Shown in pieces: positions 17,567 through 28,448 of a DNA stretch of 64,000 nt. A program made the translations under genes and the position numbers. The stretch lies in assembly GCF_028290785.1 (NCBI RefSeq), contig NZ_JAQGJD010000120.1, positions 1 to 64,000 of the forward strand, in the 5' to 3' direction. Position 1 is the first letter of the stretch; every line of letters begins with the position of its first letter. This stretch comes from Tardiphaga sp. GTDB lineage: Bacteria; Pseudomonadota; Alphaproteobacteria; Rhizobiales; Xanthobacteraceae. The notes under the pieces are model-generated. The model did not search any database and was not told where the DNA came from. It saw nothing but the letters and a program-made list of their open reading frames with translations.

Positions 17567-19180
17567 CTACTCCGCTGCCATCTTCGCTTCCGGCGCCGCG
17601 GCGCGGACATCCGCATCCACCTGCGCTTCGAACTTGGCAAAGTTCTTCTGGAACATGCCAATCAGTTTTCGCGCGGTGGTATCGAACTCGGCCTTGTCGG
17701 CCCAGGTGTTGACGGGATCGAGGATCTCCGGGGGCACGCCGGGCAGGGCCGTCGGCACCGCGAAGCCGAAATACTTGTCGGTGCGGAATTCGACGTTGCG
17801 CAGACTGCCGTCGAGGGCTGCGGTGAGCAGCGCGCGCGTCACCTTGATCGGCATTCGGGTGCCGACGCCGTACTTGCCGCCGGTCCAGCCGGTGTTGACC
17901 AGCCAGCAATCGACATTGTGCTTGGCGATCAGGTCGCGCAGCATGTTGCCATACACCGACGGATCGAGCGGCAGGAACGGCGAGCCGAAGCAGGTGGAGA
18001 ATTCCGGCACGGGATCGGAGCCGAGACCGCGTTCGGTACCGGCCACCTTGGCGGTGTAGCCGGACAGGAAGTGATACATCGCCTGCGCCGGCGTCAGCTT
18101 GGCAATCGGCGGCATCACGCCAAAGGCGTCGGCGGCGAGCATCACCACGTTCTTCGGCTGCGGCGCGCGACCGGTGCGCGAGGCGTTGGGGATGAAGTCG
18201 AGCGGATAGGCCGAGCGGGTGTTTTCGGTTTTCGAGCCGTCGTCGAAATCCGGCACGCGGGTGTTCTTGTCGAGCACCACATTCTCCAGCACCGCGCCGA
18301 AGCGCTTGCTGGCGGCGTAGATCGCGGGCTCCGCCTCTCCCGACAGCTTGATGGTCTTGGCGTAGCAGCCACCTTCGAAGTTGAAAATGCCGTCGCGGCC
18401 CCAGCCGTGTTCGTCGTCGCCGATCAGCGTGCGTTTTGGGTCCGCGGACAACGTGGTCTTGCCGGTGCCGGACAGGCCGAAGAAGATCGCGCTGTCGCCG
18501 TCGGGACCGACATTGGCCGAACAATGCATCGGCAGCACGCCCTTGGCAGGCAGGTAGTAGTTCAGCGTGGTGAATACGCTCTTCTTCATCTCGCCGGCAT
18601 AATAAGACCCGCCGATCAGGACGATCTTGCGGGCGAAATCGATGGCTACGACGTTTTCCGATTTGCAGCCGTGACGTTTCGGATCGGCGCGGAAGCTCGG
18701 CAGGTCGATGATGGTGAGCTCCGGCACGAAGTCCGTCAGCGCGGCGGCTTCCGGACGGATCAGCAGCGTGCGGATGAACAGCGAGTGCCAGGCGAGCTCG
18801 GTGAAGACGCGGGTCTTGATCGCGAAGGTCGGGTCGGCGCCGCCGTAGAGATCCTGCGCAAACAGCTCCATGCCTTCGGCGTGCTTTTTGAAATCGACAT
18901 ATAGCGCCTCGAACTGTTCCGACGTGATGGACTGGTTGCCGGCCCACCACATGTTCTCGGTGGAGGCGTCGCGAACGGTATACTTGTCCTTCGGGCTGCG
19001 GCCGGTGAAATCGCCGGTGTCGGCGCACAGCGCGCCATCGGCGGAGAGCTCGGCCTCGCCGACGCGCAACGCGTGCTCATAAAGCTGCGGAGCGCCGAGA
19101 TTCCAGTTTACCGCCTTGAGATTGGTCAGTCCGAATTTGTCGGCGCCATAGGCCCCGTTGCGTACGCCGGTTTCCTGCAC
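17567..19180 (-). CDS. pckA: Phosphoenolpyruvate carboxykinase (ATP)
   Basis: A 537-residue cytosolic enzyme that converts oxaloacetate and ATP to phosphoenolpyruvate, the first step of gluconeogenesis. It carries the kinase loop [14 protein letters not shown], the metal site IGDDEHGWG, and the substrate region TGRSPKDKY plus [13 protein letters not shown]. The start is GTG 19180 ([12 protein letters not shown]): a very strong Shine-Dalgarno AAGGAGGAG lies seven bases upstream, and the resulting length is normal for the family. The longer open frame upstream is not real. In rhizobia pckA lies near chvI/chvG and is under their control; the same neighbourhood is kept here. Confidence 0.97.
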   Translation of the reverse strand: MQETGVRNGAYGADKFGLTNLKAVNWNLGAPQLYEHALRVGEAELSADGALCADTGDFTGRSPKDKYTVRDASTENMWWAGNQSITSEQFEALYVDFKKHAEGMELFAQDLYGGADPTFAIKTRVFTELAWHSLFIRTLLIRPEAAALTDFVPELTIIDLPSFRADPKRHGCKSENVVAIDFARKIVLIGGSYYAGEMKKSVFTTLNYYLPAKGVLPMHCSANVGPDGDSAIFFGLSGTGKTTLSADPKRTLIGDDEHGWGRDGIFNFEGGCYAKTIKLSGEAEPAIYAASKRFGAVLENVVLDKNTRVPDFDDGSKTENTRSAYPLDFIPNASRTGRAPQPKNVVMLAADAFGVMPPIAKLTPAQAMYHFLSGYTAKVAGTERGLGSDPVPEFSTCFGSPFLPLDPSVYGNMLRDLIAKHNVDCWLVNTGWTGGKYGVGTRMPIKVTRALLTAALDGSLRNVEFRTDKYFGFAVPTALPGVPPEILDPVNTWADKAEFDTTARKLIGMFQKNFAKFEAQVDADVRAAAPEAKMAAE

Positions 19181-19361
19181 GAAGAACTCCTCCTTAAGTC
19201 CGCGGACATCCTCAGTGGGACTGCTGACAGTCCCATGCCCGCCGCGGTAGATTCCAATATAGCCCGTCGGGCCTCCGTCGCGCGACGTATTAGTGGCGAA
19301 CGCGGGCACGGACAAGGCAGAGCTGTCATATTTGGTTATCGCGTTACCGCCTTGATCCCGC

Positions 19362-20099
19362 TCAATTCCCGGCCGCCCGCGCCTGCTCGGCCAGGTAGCG
19401 CAACACCTGCCGCAGCGCAGCAGGGGTGGCGATCCGTCGCGGGAAATCCAGCCGCACCACCAATGAGCCGGCCTGCAGGTCGAGGCCATCGGGGTCGCAG
19501 CCGGTGCAGCGCCAGTCGCCGGCCGGAGCGCCGAGCAGCTTCGTGGCATAGAGGCCCAGCGCGTCCCGGTGGTCGGCATTCATATGGGCAACCGCCTCCG
19601 CTTCGGCCCCGAGCACCGCTTCGGCGTCGGTCAGGTCGGTCAGAAATTGCTCGGGGGCGAGATCGACGATCCGGCCGAAGCCCGCGACCAGGTGCGCGGC
19701 CTTGGGCGCGATCCGGAAAAATGCAAAATCATTAAAGTTCACAAACACTTCCGCTGTGGGATGGACGCTGAGATAGCGCTGCCGCAGATGGGCGGTCTGG
19801 TCATCGCCGGCTAGCTCGGCCAGCCCGGCCAGCATGATCCGGGCACCCTCAAGCGGGTCGCCGGGCGCACGTTCGTCGAGCATCAGTGATACCCGGGGAT
19901 CGGCGAGGATATTGCGGGTGTGCAGCGCCAGCCGTGAAATCAGCAGGACCGGCGAGCCATCGGGCGCACTGGCCAGATTGACGAGAGAGCAATAGGGATC
20001 GCCGTTCCCCGCCATCAGCGTTGCCAGCGCGCCCTGCCGGCTTCGCCGCAGCAACGAGCGGGCGACCCGGGAAGGATCGAAATTAGGGGTCGGCTGCAT
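19362..20099 (-). CDS. HugZ-like pyridoxamine-5'-phosphate-oxidase-fold protein
   Basis: A 245-residue protein with an N-terminal split-barrel FMN-binding-like fold ([47 protein letters not shown]) and a C-terminal DUF2470-type part ([20 protein letters not shown]). This is the architecture of HugZ/HutZ proteins, which bind or break down haem to release iron. Whether this one acts on haem cannot be seen, and no haem uptake genes adjoin. It is divergent from chvI and lies upstream of pckA with a 180-base gap holding the pckA promoter. Confidence 0.85.
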   Translation of the reverse strand: MQPTPNFDPSRVARSLLRRSRQGALATLMAGNGDPYCSLVNLASAPDGSPVLLISRLALHTRNILADPRVSLMLDERAPGDPLEGARIMLAGLAELAGDDQTAHLRQRYLSVHPTAEVFVNFNDFAFFRIAPKAAHLVAGFGRIVDLAPEQFLTDLTDAEAVLGAEAEAVAHMNADHRDALGLYATKLLGAPAGDWRCTGCDPDGLDLQAGSLVVRLDFPRRIATPAALRQVLRYLAEQARAAGN

Positions 20100-20315
20100 C
20101 GGTTAAATCCAGACTTTCATTACAAAAACTGCCTTTTTCTCGGCCCATCCAGTGGCTATATCAGCATTGGAACCTACACCCCGGTGACACGTTCATGGAA
20201 CTCGGTCACATTTCGGCCTAGCTTGCATTGCTCGTTGACTGTGCTCTTAAGGCCACCTTACGGCGGAACGACGAAATCGTTCGCGTCCGCCCCTCCCGCT
20301 TCGGAAAGCAGGCTC

Positions 20316-21017
20316 ATGCCCACAATCGCTTTGGTCGACGACGACCGCAACATTCTCACATCCGTATCGATCGCGCTGGAGGCCGAGGGCTACCGCATCA
20401 TGACCTATACGGATGGCGCGTCGGCGCTTGACGGCTTCCGAACCAGCCCGCCCGACCTGGCGATCCTCGACATCAAGATGCCCCGCATGGACGGCATGGA
20501 GACGCTGCGTCGCCTGCGCCAGAAGTCCGACCTGCCGGTGATCTTCCTGACCTCCAAGGACGAGGAAATCGACGAATTGTTCGGTCTCAAGATGGGCGCC
20601 GACGATTTCATCCGCAAACCATTCTCGCAGCGCCTGCTGGTGGAGCGGGTCAAAGCCGTGCTGCGCCGCGCCGCGCCGAAGGACCCGACTGCCACGCCGA
20701 AGGAAACCGACGCCAAGGCGCTCGACCGCGGGTTGTTGCGGATGGATCCGGAGCGCCACACCTGCACCTGGAAGAACGAGGCCGTTACCCTGACGGTCAC
20801 CGAATTCCTGATCCTGCAGGCGCTGGCCACCCGGCCCGGCGTCGTAAAGAGCCGCAACGCCCTGATGGACGCCGCCTATGACGACCAGGTCTATGTGGAC
20901 GACCGCACCATCGACAGCCACATCAAACGGCTGCGCAAGAAGTTCAAGGTCGTCGATGACGACTTCGAAATGATCGAGACGCTGTACGGCGTCGGCTACC
21001 GATTCAAGGAAACCTGA
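20316..21017 (+). CDS. chvI: ChvI response regulator
   Basis: A 233-residue OmpR-type regulator. Receiver domain: VDDDRN for the acidic pocket, phospho-Asp in [13 protein letters not shown], Thr in [11 protein letters not shown] and Lys in [10 protein letters not shown]. The C-terminal winged-helix part ends [36 protein letters not shown] 20316 ([10 protein letters not shown]) is the natural start. With ChvG it forms the acid and envelope-stress system of rhizobia and Agrobacterium, which controls exopolysaccharide, motility and central carbon genes. chvG follows after about 100 bases on the same strand. Confidence 0.95.
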   Translation: MPTIALVDDDRNILTSVSIALEAEGYRIMTYTDGASALDGFRTSPPDLAILDIKMPRMDGMETLRRLRQKSDLPVIFLTSKDEEIDELFGLKMGADDFIRKPFSQRLLVERVKAVLRRAAPKDPTATPKETDAKALDRGLLRMDPERHTCTWKNEAVTLTVTEFLILQALATRPGVVKSRNALMDAAYDDQVYVDDRTIDSHIKRLRKKFKVVDDDFEMIETLYGVGYRFKET

Positions 21018-21124
21018 TCGGAGCGGGTCGGGGCGGCGGTTGGGGCCTGACGGCCCCGCCGGCATGGCGTAGACTGCGGCGCAAGGCGCGCAGCGCGAGA
21101 CGTATCGCAAACAACCGGACAGTT

Positions 21125-22936
21125 TTGGCATTGCTGGATCGAACGCAGCCTGATGGAAACCCGGATGTCGATGGCACGTCGCCGTTGGCAACCGAGACCG
21201 ACGTCGATACCGAGACTCGCGGATGGCAGCGGCCGCTGAACTGGCTGCGCAGTCTGCGACGTTTTTTCGTTGCGCTGACGTTCTCCAGCCTGACTCGCCG
21301 CATCGTCTCCCTCAACCTCGCCGGCCTGATCGCGCTGGTGGCGAGCATTCTCTATCTGTCGCAGTTCCGCGCCGGATTGATCGACGCCCGCGCCCAGAGC
21401 CTGCTGGTGCAGGGCGAAATCATCGCCGGCGCCATCGCCGCCTCCGCCACCGTCGAAACCAACACCATCACCATCGATCCCGACCGGCTGCTCGACCTCA
21501 AGCCCGGCGAAACCTATGGCGCGCCGGACGAACTGTCCGGGCTGGATTTCCCGATCAATCCGGAGCGGGTCGCACCGGTGCTGCGGCGGCTGATCTCGCC
21601 GACCAAGACGCGCGCCCGAATTTACGACCGTGATGGCGTGCTGATCCTCGACAGCCGCAGCCTGTATGGCCGCGGCGATGTGTTGCGCTTCGAACTGCCG
21701 CCGCCGTCCAGCGAAAAGCCGGGCTTCGCCGAGCGCGCCATGATCGCGGTGCGCACCTGGCTGAACCGCGGCGACCTGCCGCTATACCGCGAGCTCGGTC
21801 CGGAGAACGGCAACGGCTACCAGGAAGTCGCCCAGTCACTCGATGGCGTGAAGAGCAGCATGGTGCGCATCAACGACCGCGGCGAGGTGATCGTCTCGGT
21901 CGCGGTGCCGGTGCAGCGGTTTCGCGCGGTGCACGGCTCGCTGATGCTGTCGACGCAAGGCGATGACATCGATCAGATGGTCACCGCCGAACGGCTCGCG
22001 ATCCTGAAAGTGTTCGCGGTCGCCGCGGTGGTGATGATCGCGCTATCCCTGCTGTTCGCCTCAACCATCGCCGGTCCTGTCAGGCGTTTGGCGGACAGCG
22101 CCGAGCGGGTTCGTCGCCGCATTCGCACCCGCGTCGAAATTCCCGATTTCACCAACCGACGCGACGAGATTGGTCATCTGTCCGGCGCGCTGCGGGACAT
22201 GACCGATGCCCTGTACAACCGCATCGAGGCGATCGAGATGTTCGCCGCCGACGTCTCCCATGAATTGAAGAACCCGCTGACCTCGCTGCGCTCGGCGGTC
22301 GAAACCCTGCCGCTTGCCAGGAATGAAAACAGCCGCGCCCGCCTGCTGGCGGTGATCGAGCACGACGTGAAACGCCTCGACCGGCTGATCTCCGACATTT
22401 CCGACGCCAGCCGGCTCGACGCCGAGCTGCAGCGCAACGACGTAGCGCCGGTCGATATGCGCCGGCTGCTGACCACGCTGACCTCGGTGGCCAACGAGAC
22501 CAAGCTCGGCCATGACGTCGGCGTCGAAATCCGCTTCGAGGGACCGGCGGTCGATACCTTCTCGGTGCCCGGGCATGATTCCCGGCTTGGCCAGGTGATT
22601 TCCAACCTGCTGGTCAATGCGCAGTCGTTCTCGACGCCTGGTGGCAAGGTGCGGATCGTCTGCCGCCGGCTGAAATCCAGCATCGAAATCCTGGTCGATG
22701 ACGATGGCCCGGGCATCGAGCCCGACGCGCTGGAGCGGATTTTCGAGCGCTTTTACACCGACCGGCCGCACCAGGGCTTTGGCCAGAACTCCGGCCTGGG
22801 GCTGTCGATCTCGAAGCAGATCGTCGAGGCGCACAGCGGCAAGATCTGGGCGGAGAACCGCATCGGCCCGATTGATGCCGAGGGTGAGATCCCGGTCCAC
22901 GGCGCCCGTTTCGTGGTCCGGCTGCCCGCCACATGA
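21125..22936 (+). CDS. chvG: ChvG sensor histidine kinase
   Basis: A 603-residue inner-membrane kinase. One helix near residues 60-80 (IVSLNLAGLIALVASILYL) and one near 295-315 frame a periplasmic sensor domain of about 210 residues. Then come a HAMP domain, the phospho-acceptor site FAADVSHELKNPLTSLRSAVE and the ATPase boxes NLLVNAQSFS, DDDGPGIE, FERFYTDRP and GLGLSISKQIVEAH. The start at 21125 is TTG; no better ATG lies nearby. Its stop overlaps the hprK start by four bases (ATGA), tying envelope sensing to the HPr kinase gene. Confidence 0.94.
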   Translation: MALLDRTQPDGNPDVDGTSPLATETDVDTETRGWQRPLNWLRSLRRFFVALTFSSLTRRIVSLNLAGLIALVASILYLSQFRAGLIDARAQSLLVQGEIIAGAIAASATVETNTITIDPDRLLDLKPGETYGAPDELSGLDFPINPERVAPVLRRLISPTKTRARIYDRDGVLILDSRSLYGRGDVLRFELPPPSSEKPGFAERAMIAVRTWLNRGDLPLYRELGPENGNGYQEVAQSLDGVKSSMVRINDRGEVIVSVAVPVQRFRAVHGSLMLSTQGDDIDQMVTAERLAILKVFAVAAVVMIALSLLFASTIAGPVRRLADSAERVRRRIRTRVEIPDFTNRRDEIGHLSGALRDMTDALYNRIEAIEMFAADVSHELKNPLTSLRSAVETLPLARNENSRARLLAVIEHDVKRLDRLISDISDASRLDAELQRNDVAPVDMRRLLTTLTSVANETKLGHDVGVEIRFEGPAVDTFSVPGHDSRLGQVISNLLVNAQSFSTPGGKVRIVCRRLKSSIEILVDDDGPGIEPDALERIFERFYTDRPHQGFGQNSGLGLSISKQIVEAHSGKIWAENRIGPIDAEGEIPVHGARFVVRLPAT

Positions 22937-23460
22937 CCGCCGCGGCAAGCCTCAGCATCCATGCCTCGGCCGTGCTGGTCGGCGACCGCGCCGTACTGAT
23001 CCGTGGCCCGTCGGGCGCCGGCAAGTCCCGGCTAGTGTTCGAATTGATCCTGGCCGGCCAGGCCGGTCAGATCCCGGAGGCGATGCTGGTGGGCGACGAC
23101 CGGCTGTTCGCGGAGGCAAAGAGCAGACGGCTCTGGGTCCGCCCGGTGCCGGAACTGGCCGGGCTGATCGAGATTCGCGGTCTCGGCATCCGGCGGCTCG
23201 ACTTTGCCGCAGAGGCCATGGTTGGGCTGGTGATCGACCTTGAGGCTGCCGACGCCGCCCGGCTGCCGGCGCCTGAGGCGCTCCGAACGACCGTGCACGG
23301 CGTCGAATTGCCCCGGATTCCGGTCGGGGCCGGCTTTTCGGCCTTGTTGATGGTCGTTGCGGCCCTGACCACCATCGAAAGTTCAACGTCGCTCGACCCG
23401 ATGGACGATTGTTCGAAGGGAATTGGTAACCATATTAGTCCCACTATCGCCACCGAATAG
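22933..23460 (+). CDS. hprK: HPr kinase/phosphorylase, short alphaproteobacterial form
   Basis: A 175-residue protein equal to the C-terminal catalytic domain of HPr kinase. The P-loop GPSGAGKSRLVFELIL and the segment MLVGDDRLFAE, then GLIEIRGLGI, are all present. Gram-positive enzymes have about 310 residues with an extra N-terminal domain; the short form is normal for Alphaproteobacteria. It phosphorylates a Ser of HPr and so links the nitrogen-type PTS to ChvG/ChvI. The start overlaps the end of chvG. The last 30 residues are low in conserved motifs. Confidence 0.93.
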   Translation: MTAAASLSIHASAVLVGDRAVLIRGPSGAGKSRLVFELILAGQAGQIPEAMLVGDDRLFAEAKSRRLWVRPVPELAGLIEIRGLGIRRLDFAAEAMVGLVIDLEAADAARLPAPEALRTTVHGVELPRIPVGAGFSALLMVVAALTTIESSTSLDPMDDCSKGIGNHISPTIATE

Positions 23461-23590
23461 ACCCGCGCCGGCTCCCCCATTAGATCGCATTTTAAGGGAG
23501 AAACGCGAAGAGTCCCCTTGCATGAGGGCTCTGGATGGTCAAAGTGGCCCTTTCGTGCGGTGCACCAAAAGCACCCACGAGGAGTTTCCG

Positions 23591-23992
23591 ATGATTGGTC
23601 TAGTACTTGTGACCCATGGGCGCCTTGCCGACGAGTTTAAGGCGGCGCTTGAACACGTAATGGGTCCACAAAAGCAAATTGAAGCCGTCACGATTGGCGC
23701 TGAAGATGACTCCGATTTATGTCGCAGTGACATAATCGAAGCGGTCGCGCGCGTTGACAGCGGCGCCGGCGTCGCGATCCTCACCGACATGTTCGGCGGC
23801 ACGCCGTCGAACCTGGCGATCTCCTGCATGAGCCGACCGAAGGTCGAAGTGCTCGCCGGCATCAACCTGCCGATGCTGGTGAAGCTTGCCAAGGTGCGCG
23901 CCGACATGCCGCTGCCCGAGGCGATCGCCGCCGCCCAGGAAGCCGGCCGCAAATACGTCACCATCGCCAGCCGCGTCCTCGCCGGCAAATGA
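23591..23992 (+). CDS. PTS EIIA component, mannose family
   Basis: A 133-residue protein starting at ATG 23591 behind GAGGAGTTTCCG. It begins MIGLVLVTHGRLADEF, where the His in THG is the phospho-acceptor of the EIIA-Man family, and carries TDMFGGTPSNLAIS. Alphaproteobacteria use this protein (ManX/PtsM or EIIA-Man) with HPr and EI in a regulatory chain that transports no sugar. No EIIB or EIIC partner is encoded nearby, which fits a regulatory role. Its stop overlaps the HPr gene start (ATGA). Confidence 0.93.
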   Translation: MIGLVLVTHGRLADEFKAALEHVMGPQKQIEAVTIGAEDDSDLCRSDIIEAVARVDSGAGVAILTDMFGGTPSNLAISCMSRPKVEVLAGINLPMLVKLAKVRADMPLPEAIAAAQEAGRKYVTIASRVLAGK

Positions 23993-24330
23993 GCGACGGG
24001 ACCGACGAAGCCAACCCGAACGATGGTGCGACAGCGCCCGAGATGATCGGCACGGGCTCGAGTCCCGTTTCCCGCGAATTGCCCATCATCAACAAGCGCG
24101 GCCTGCATGCGCGGGCGTCCGCCAAGTTCGTGCAGATGGTCGAGCGCTTCAATGCCGAGGTCACCGTCACCCGCAACGGCGAAAGCGTCGGCGGCACTTC
24201 CATCATGGGCCTGATGATGCTGTCCGCCGGGCCCGGCACGACCATCATGGTCTCCGCCATCGGCCCCGATGCCCAGGCGGCCATCGACGCGCTGGCCGAG
24301 CTGGTCGGGAACAAGTTCGGCGAAGAGTAG
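23989..24330 (+). CDS. ptsH: HPr phosphocarrier protein (PTS-Ntr type)
   Basis: A 113-residue protein with an HPr domain after an extra N-terminal tail of about 28 residues (MSDGTDEANPNDGATAPE). The phospho-His is in NKRGLHARASAKFV; the Ser site for HprK is in GGTSIMGLMMLSAG. It relays phosphate from EI to EIIA proteins. The tail is longer than in E. coli NPr; an internal start cannot be excluded, but overlap with the previous stop supports the long form. It closes the chvI-chvG-hprK-EIIA-HPr block. Confidence 0.93.
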   Translation: MSDGTDEANPNDGATAPEMIGTGSSPVSRELPIINKRGLHARASAKFVQMVERFNAEVTVTRNGESVGGTSIMGLMMLSAGPGTTIMVSAIGPDAQAAIDALAELVGNKFGEE

Positions 24331-24339
24331 CCTCGTCTC

Positions 24340-25962
24340 CTATTTCCCCGGCGGCACGATCACCACGTTCCATGCCGTCGGCGCCCCCGCCATGCCCTTG
24401 AAGAACCGCCGCGTGGTGATCACCATCCGCTCGCCCTGTGCAGCGTTGTCCTTCATCCAGGCGTCGCAGGTGGCCTGTTTCCAGTCGCCGACTTCGCAGA
24501 CGCCGATGAAGCCTTCGCGCTGCGCCCCGTCCAGCGAGGTCAGGCCGGACGGCCACGGCTCGTTGGGCGTCAGCGGCATCGGATGGTCCGGGCTGTAGAA
24601 GGTCATCGGCTCGCCGACATCGGTATAGCCGGCCACCACCTTCCAGGGCGAATGGAAGCGCTGGTGCCAGAGGTCGGTCAACGCGCGGGCCAGTTGCGAA
24701 TGCGAGCCGTGGGTGAAGCTGCCGCTGGCGTTGCGCGGCAGGGTGGCGACGGCGATCTGCGGCGACAGGGCCAGCGTCGCCAGGGTCAGCACCAGCCAGG
24801 TGGCGGTGAGCCGCATCAAGGCCGCGCGCGGTACCTGCAGCGACGGGATTGCCATCACCGCCAGCGGCACCAGGAAGAACAGCGAGATGCCCCAGTCGGT
24901 CTTGATATAGATCCCGAACGCAAATGCACCGAGCGGCGGCCCGACGGCGACGATGGCTTGGATCAGCCAGATGTTCAGCGCCTGGTCGCGCCGCACGCCG
25001 GGATTGTCCCGCATCGACCACGGCCGCGCGAAGAACGTCCTGACGTCGCGGAACGGCAGGCTCCACCAGCGCGGGCTCCACGCCAGCGCCAACGCGGCCA
25101 GCACCACCGGCAGCGCCAGCAGGGCCAGGTTATGGCCGATGTAGCCCAGCGCGAGCTGCAGGCTCTGCGCATGGGTCGAGATCGCATAGGAATCGCCGGC
25201 ATAGAGAAACGGCGCGAAGTTGACCTCGCGCAGCCAGATGAAGTGCGGGATCATCGCCGCCACCATGGTCACGATCGCGGCCCACGGCGCCGGCGAACGC
25301 AGGAACAGCACCCGCGCCGGATGGATCAGCGCCGCCAGCCCGACGGCGCCGATCATCGTCACCACCCAGTATTTGGTCATCAGCGCCAGCGCGCCAGCGA
25401 GGCCCAGCCATACGCCGGACCGCAGCGTGCGTTTGTCGAAGGCGTCGAGATAGGCCAGTACCACCAGCGGCAGCGTTACCAGTTGCAGCAGGTCGGGATT
25501 GTATTTGAAGCCCTTGAAATTGAAGATCGGATAGAGCGCCAGCATCACCACCACGAAGAAGGCACGGCGGCGATCCACCACCCGCAACGCGATGTGCCAG
25601 CAGATCACCATGCCGGCGCCGACCGTGGCCATGGCGAGGGCGTAGGTCGACCAGTCGGTCGGCGGAAACAGGCTGAACCAGGCGCCGGCGACCCAGCCCG
25701 ACAGCGGCGGGTGCTTGCCATAGCCGAGCTGCAGCTTCTGCCCCCAGGCGAACGCCTCGGCGACGTCGAAGTGAACGTCCTGCGCCGCCTTGAGCTGGGT
25801 CAGGATCGCCGTCCACAGCACCACGTGGGCGAGCACAAAGCCGGAAACCAGCAGCGTGCCGAGGCGCGCATCCTGCGCCCAGGCGATCAGGCGCCCGGCG
25901 CCGCGGCGGCCGAGCGAGCGGAGGCGCGGACGCGCGGCGGGTCGTGAAACGGCTTTGATCAT
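24340..25962 (-). CDS. ArnT-like (GT39/PMT-type) integral membrane glycosyltransferase
   Basis: A 540-residue protein with ten or more membrane helices. After a basic N-terminus it has the first periplasmic loop with conserved acidic residues ([15 protein letters not shown], then [15 protein letters not shown]), typical of the PMT/ArnT superfamily that uses undecaprenyl- or dolichyl-linked sugars. The C-terminal periplasmic part ([20 protein letters not shown]) is a soluble domain with Cys residues. The acceptor is unknown: lipid A, hopanoids or glycans are possible. It is convergent with HPr and divergent from lepA. Confidence 0.85.
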   Translation of the reverse strand: MIKAVSRPAARPRLRSLGRRGAGRLIAWAQDARLGTLLVSGFVLAHVVLWTAILTQLKAAQDVHFDVAEAFAWGQKLQLGYGKHPPLSGWVAGAWFSLFPPTDWSTYALAMATVGAGMVICWHIALRVVDRRRAFFVVVMLALYPIFNFKGFKYNPDLLQLVTLPLVVLAYLDAFDKRTLRSGVWLGLAGALALMTKYWVVTMIGAVGLAALIHPARVLFLRSPAPWAAIVTMVAAMIPHFIWLREVNFAPFLYAGDSYAISTHAQSLQLALGYIGHNLALLALPVVLAALALAWSPRWWSLPFRDVRTFFARPWSMRDNPGVRRDQALNIWLIQAIVAVGPPLGAFAFGIYIKTDWGISLFFLVPLAVMAIPSLQVPRAALMRLTATWLVLTLATLALSPQIAVATLPRNASGSFTHGSHSQLARALTDLWHQRFHSPWKVVAGYTDVGEPMTFYSPDHPMPLTPNEPWPSGLTSLDGAQREGFIGVCEVGDWKQATCDAWMKDNAAQGERMVITTRRFFKGMAGAPTAWNVVIVPPGK

Positions 25963-26087
25963 GGGCCCTGCCTAGCGCGTTTCGGGCCGCAGTGGAATCA
26001 GGATGCCGTGAGGCGAATCGCCTCCAGATCCCGGCCAAAACCCGCAATAAGGTTGCCGCATCACGGCGCGAATGCTATCCCGCGCCC

Positions 26088-27893
26088 ATGACAACCGTCC
26101 CGATTTCGAACATCCGCAACTTCTCCATCGTCGCCCACATCGATCATGGCAAGTCGACCCTCGCCGACCGTCTGATCCAGACGACCGGTGGCCTGCAGGC
26201 GCGCGAGATGAAGGAGCAGGTGCTCGATTCGATGGACATCGAACGCGAGCGCGGCATTACCATCAAGGCGCAGACGGTGCGGCTGAACTACCTCGCCAAG
26301 GACGGCAAGGAGTACATCTTCAACTTGATGGACACGCCCGGCCACGTCGACTTCGCGTATGAGGTCTCGCGTTCGCTGGCTGCCTGCGAAGGCTCGCTGC
26401 TGGTGGTCGATGCCTCCCAGGGCGTGGAAGCGCAGACCCTCGCCAACGTCTATCACGCGCTCGATGCCGGCCACGAGATCGTGCCGGTGCTCAACAAGAT
26501 CGATCTGCCCGCCGCCGAACCCGACCAGGTCAAACAGCAGATCGAGGACGTCATCGGCATCGACGCTTCCGACGCAGTGATGATCTCGGCGAAAACGGGA
26601 ATCGGCATCGATATGGTGCTGGAAGCGGTGGTGCACCGGCTGCCGCCGCCGAAGGGCGACCGCGACGCCTCGCTGAAGGCGCTGCTGGTGGACTCCTGGT
26701 ACGACGTCTATCTCGGCGTTGTGGTGCTGGTTCGCGTCGTCGATGGCGTGATGAAGAAGGGCCAGCGCATCCGCATGATGGGCACCAACGCCGCCTATGA
26801 CCTGGAGCGCGTCGGCTACTTCACGCCGAAGATGACCGTGGTTGAAGAACTTGGCCCTGGCGAGATCGGCTTCATCACCGCCGGCATCAAGGAAGTCGCG
26901 GACACCCGCGTCGGCGATACCATCACCGACGACCGCCATCCGATCACCGAGATGCTGCCGGGCTTCAAGCCCGCCGTCCCGGTGGTGTTCTGCGGCCTGT
27001 TCCCGGTCGATGCTGACGACTTCGAAACGCTGCGCGCCGCGATGGGCAAGCTCCGGCTCAACGACGCCAGCTTCTCGTTCGAAATGGAAACCTCCGCCGC
27101 GCTCGGCTTTGGCTTCCGCTGCGGATTTTTGGGCCTGCTGCATCTGGAGATCATCCAGGAACGCCTATCGCGCGAGTTCGATCTCAACCTGATCGCGACC
27201 GCGCCCTCTGTGATCTACAAGATGCACTTGACGGACGGCAGCGAGATCGAGATTCACAATCCGATCGACATGCCCGACGTGGTGAAGATCGCCGAGATCG
27301 AGGAGCCGTGGATCGAGGCGACGATCCTGACCCCCGACGAATATCTCGGCTCTGTGCTGAAGCTGTGCCAGGACCGCCGCGGCACGCAGAAGGAGCTGAC
27401 CTATATCGGCACCCGCGCCATGGTGAAGTACAACCTGCCGCTCAACGAGGTGGTGTTCGACTTCTACGACCGGCTGAAGTCGATCTCCAAGGGCTACGCC
27501 TCGTTCGACTATCACGTCACCGACTACAAGGCGGCGGATCTGGTGAAGATGCAGATCCTGGTCAACACCGAGCCGGTCGATGCGCTCTCGATGCTGGTGC
27601 ATCGCAATCGCGCCGAAGGCCGCGGCCGCGCCATGGTCGAGAAGATGAAGGACCTGATCCCGCCGCACATGTTTGTGATCCCGATCCAGGCCGCGATCGG
27701 CGGCAAGGTGATCGCCCGCGAAACCGTCCGCGCGATGCGCAAGGACGTGACGGCCAAGTGCTACGGCGGCGACATCAGCCGCAAGCGCAAACTTCTGGAG
27801 AAGCAGAAGGAAGGCAAGAAGAAGATGCGGCAGTTCGGCAAGGTCGAAATTCCGCAGGAAGCGTTTATTGCGGCGCTGAAGGTGGATAGCTGA
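26088..27893 (+). CDS. lepA: Elongation factor 4 (LepA) GTPase
   Basis: A 601-residue translation GTPase that acts on stalled or mis-translocated ribosomes. G motifs: [14 protein letters not shown], the switch I region [23 protein letters not shown] and ISAKTGIGI. Then come domain II and the LepA-specific C-terminus ending [35 protein letters not shown] 26088 ([12 protein letters not shown]) fits the family length; the open frame upstream is not needed. It stands alone, and its stop is next to that of the convergent gene at 27895. Confidence 0.97.
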   Translation: MTTVPISNIRNFSIVAHIDHGKSTLADRLIQTTGGLQAREMKEQVLDSMDIERERGITIKAQTVRLNYLAKDGKEYIFNLMDTPGHVDFAYEVSRSLAACEGSLLVVDASQGVEAQTLANVYHALDAGHEIVPVLNKIDLPAAEPDQVKQQIEDVIGIDASDAVMISAKTGIGIDMVLEAVVHRLPPPKGDRDASLKALLVDSWYDVYLGVVVLVRVVDGVMKKGQRIRMMGTNAAYDLERVGYFTPKMTVVEELGPGEIGFITAGIKEVADTRVGDTITDDRHPITEMLPGFKPAVPVVFCGLFPVDADDFETLRAAMGKLRLNDASFSFEMETSAALGFGFRCGFLGLLHLEIIQERLSREFDLNLIATAPSVIYKMHLTDGSEIEIHNPIDMPDVVKIAEIEEPWIEATILTPDEYLGSVLKLCQDRRGTQKELTYIGTRAMVKYNLPLNEVVFDFYDRLKSISKGYASFDYHVTDYKAADLVKMQILVNTEPVDALSMLVHRNRAEGRGRAMVEKMKDLIPPHMFVIPIQAAIGGKVIARETVRAMRKDVTAKCYGGDISRKRKLLEKQKEGKKKMRQFGKVEIPQEAFIAALKVDS

Positions 27894-27894
27894 G

Positions 27895-28365
27895 TTAGCT
27901 CAACGGCCAGATATGCCGCGCAAATGCTTTAAAAGCGCTGACACTCATACTGCCGCGCTCGTTACGTGCTTTAGAACCAGGCTTTTCTAGGTGATCGACG
28001 ACTTGTTTGTATGAAGACTCCCACATTTCGGTCGGCTCAAGAGTAGCGTTGTCAAGCAGAACTAAAATTACTTTATCGCAAGCAGCATCAATTTTGATTC
28101 TTCCAATTCGCTGACTGCGTTTCAACGTCTTATCAAAGGCTCGCCCTTTGATCTGTATCCGCTCATTACCGTTCTTTGTCTTACGAATGGCATCATGGCC
28201 TGCCATGCGCGGCGGAACGAGCGTCAAATTCAACTTTTCGGCCACTGCATATTCCGCGATTTCGCCGGTTACGCCTAACGGCTTCCCTGTTAGTTGATAA
28301 TACTCTGCGGCAAGAGGCTTTATCGCAGCCAAAATCTCTTTGATACGTTCTATATCTTTCGTCAT
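27895..28365 (-). CDS. PD-(D/E)xK-like protein of unknown function
   Basis: A 156-residue protein from ATG 28365 (MTKDIERIKEIL), behind a good AGGAG. The pattern Glu 35 in GVTGEIAEYAV, Asp 58 in AGHDAI and Gln 71-Ile-Lys 73 in IQIKGRAFD is that of a PD-(D/E)xK nuclease fold in the usual E-D-QxK order. It is close to DUF6998-like proteins as I remember them, but I could not check. Base composition is visibly lower in GC (near half) than the lepA gene beside it, a sign of transfer. No methylase or partner gene adjoins, so a restriction role is speculative. Confidence 0.8.
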   Translation of the reverse strand: MTKDIERIKEILAAIKPLAAEYYQLTGKPLGVTGEIAEYAVAEKLNLTLVPPRMAGHDAIRKTKNGNERIQIKGRAFDKTLKRSQRIGRIKIDAACDKVILVLLDNATLEPTEMWESSYKQVVDHLEKPGSKARNERGSMSVSAFKAFARHIWPLS

Positions 28366-28448
28366 TTTGGCTCCTACTACCTCCCTGCCCAAAACGAGAT
28401 GATCTGATATACCGCTTTTATACTCAACCAAAGCGCGAGCCTGCCGTC

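Noticed and set aside
17567-19579. Longer PckA starting at 19579
   Set aside because: The extra N-terminus overlaps the HugZ-like gene and is not like PckA; a very strong ribosome site supports GTG 19180.
24583-25947. 454-residue open frame on the plus strand over the glycosyltransferase
   Set aside because: Low-complexity Arg/Gln/His shadow of a real membrane protein gene.
26061-27143. 360-residue open frame antisense to lepA
   Set aside because: His/Asp/Gly-rich shadow; lepA on the other strand is unmistakable.
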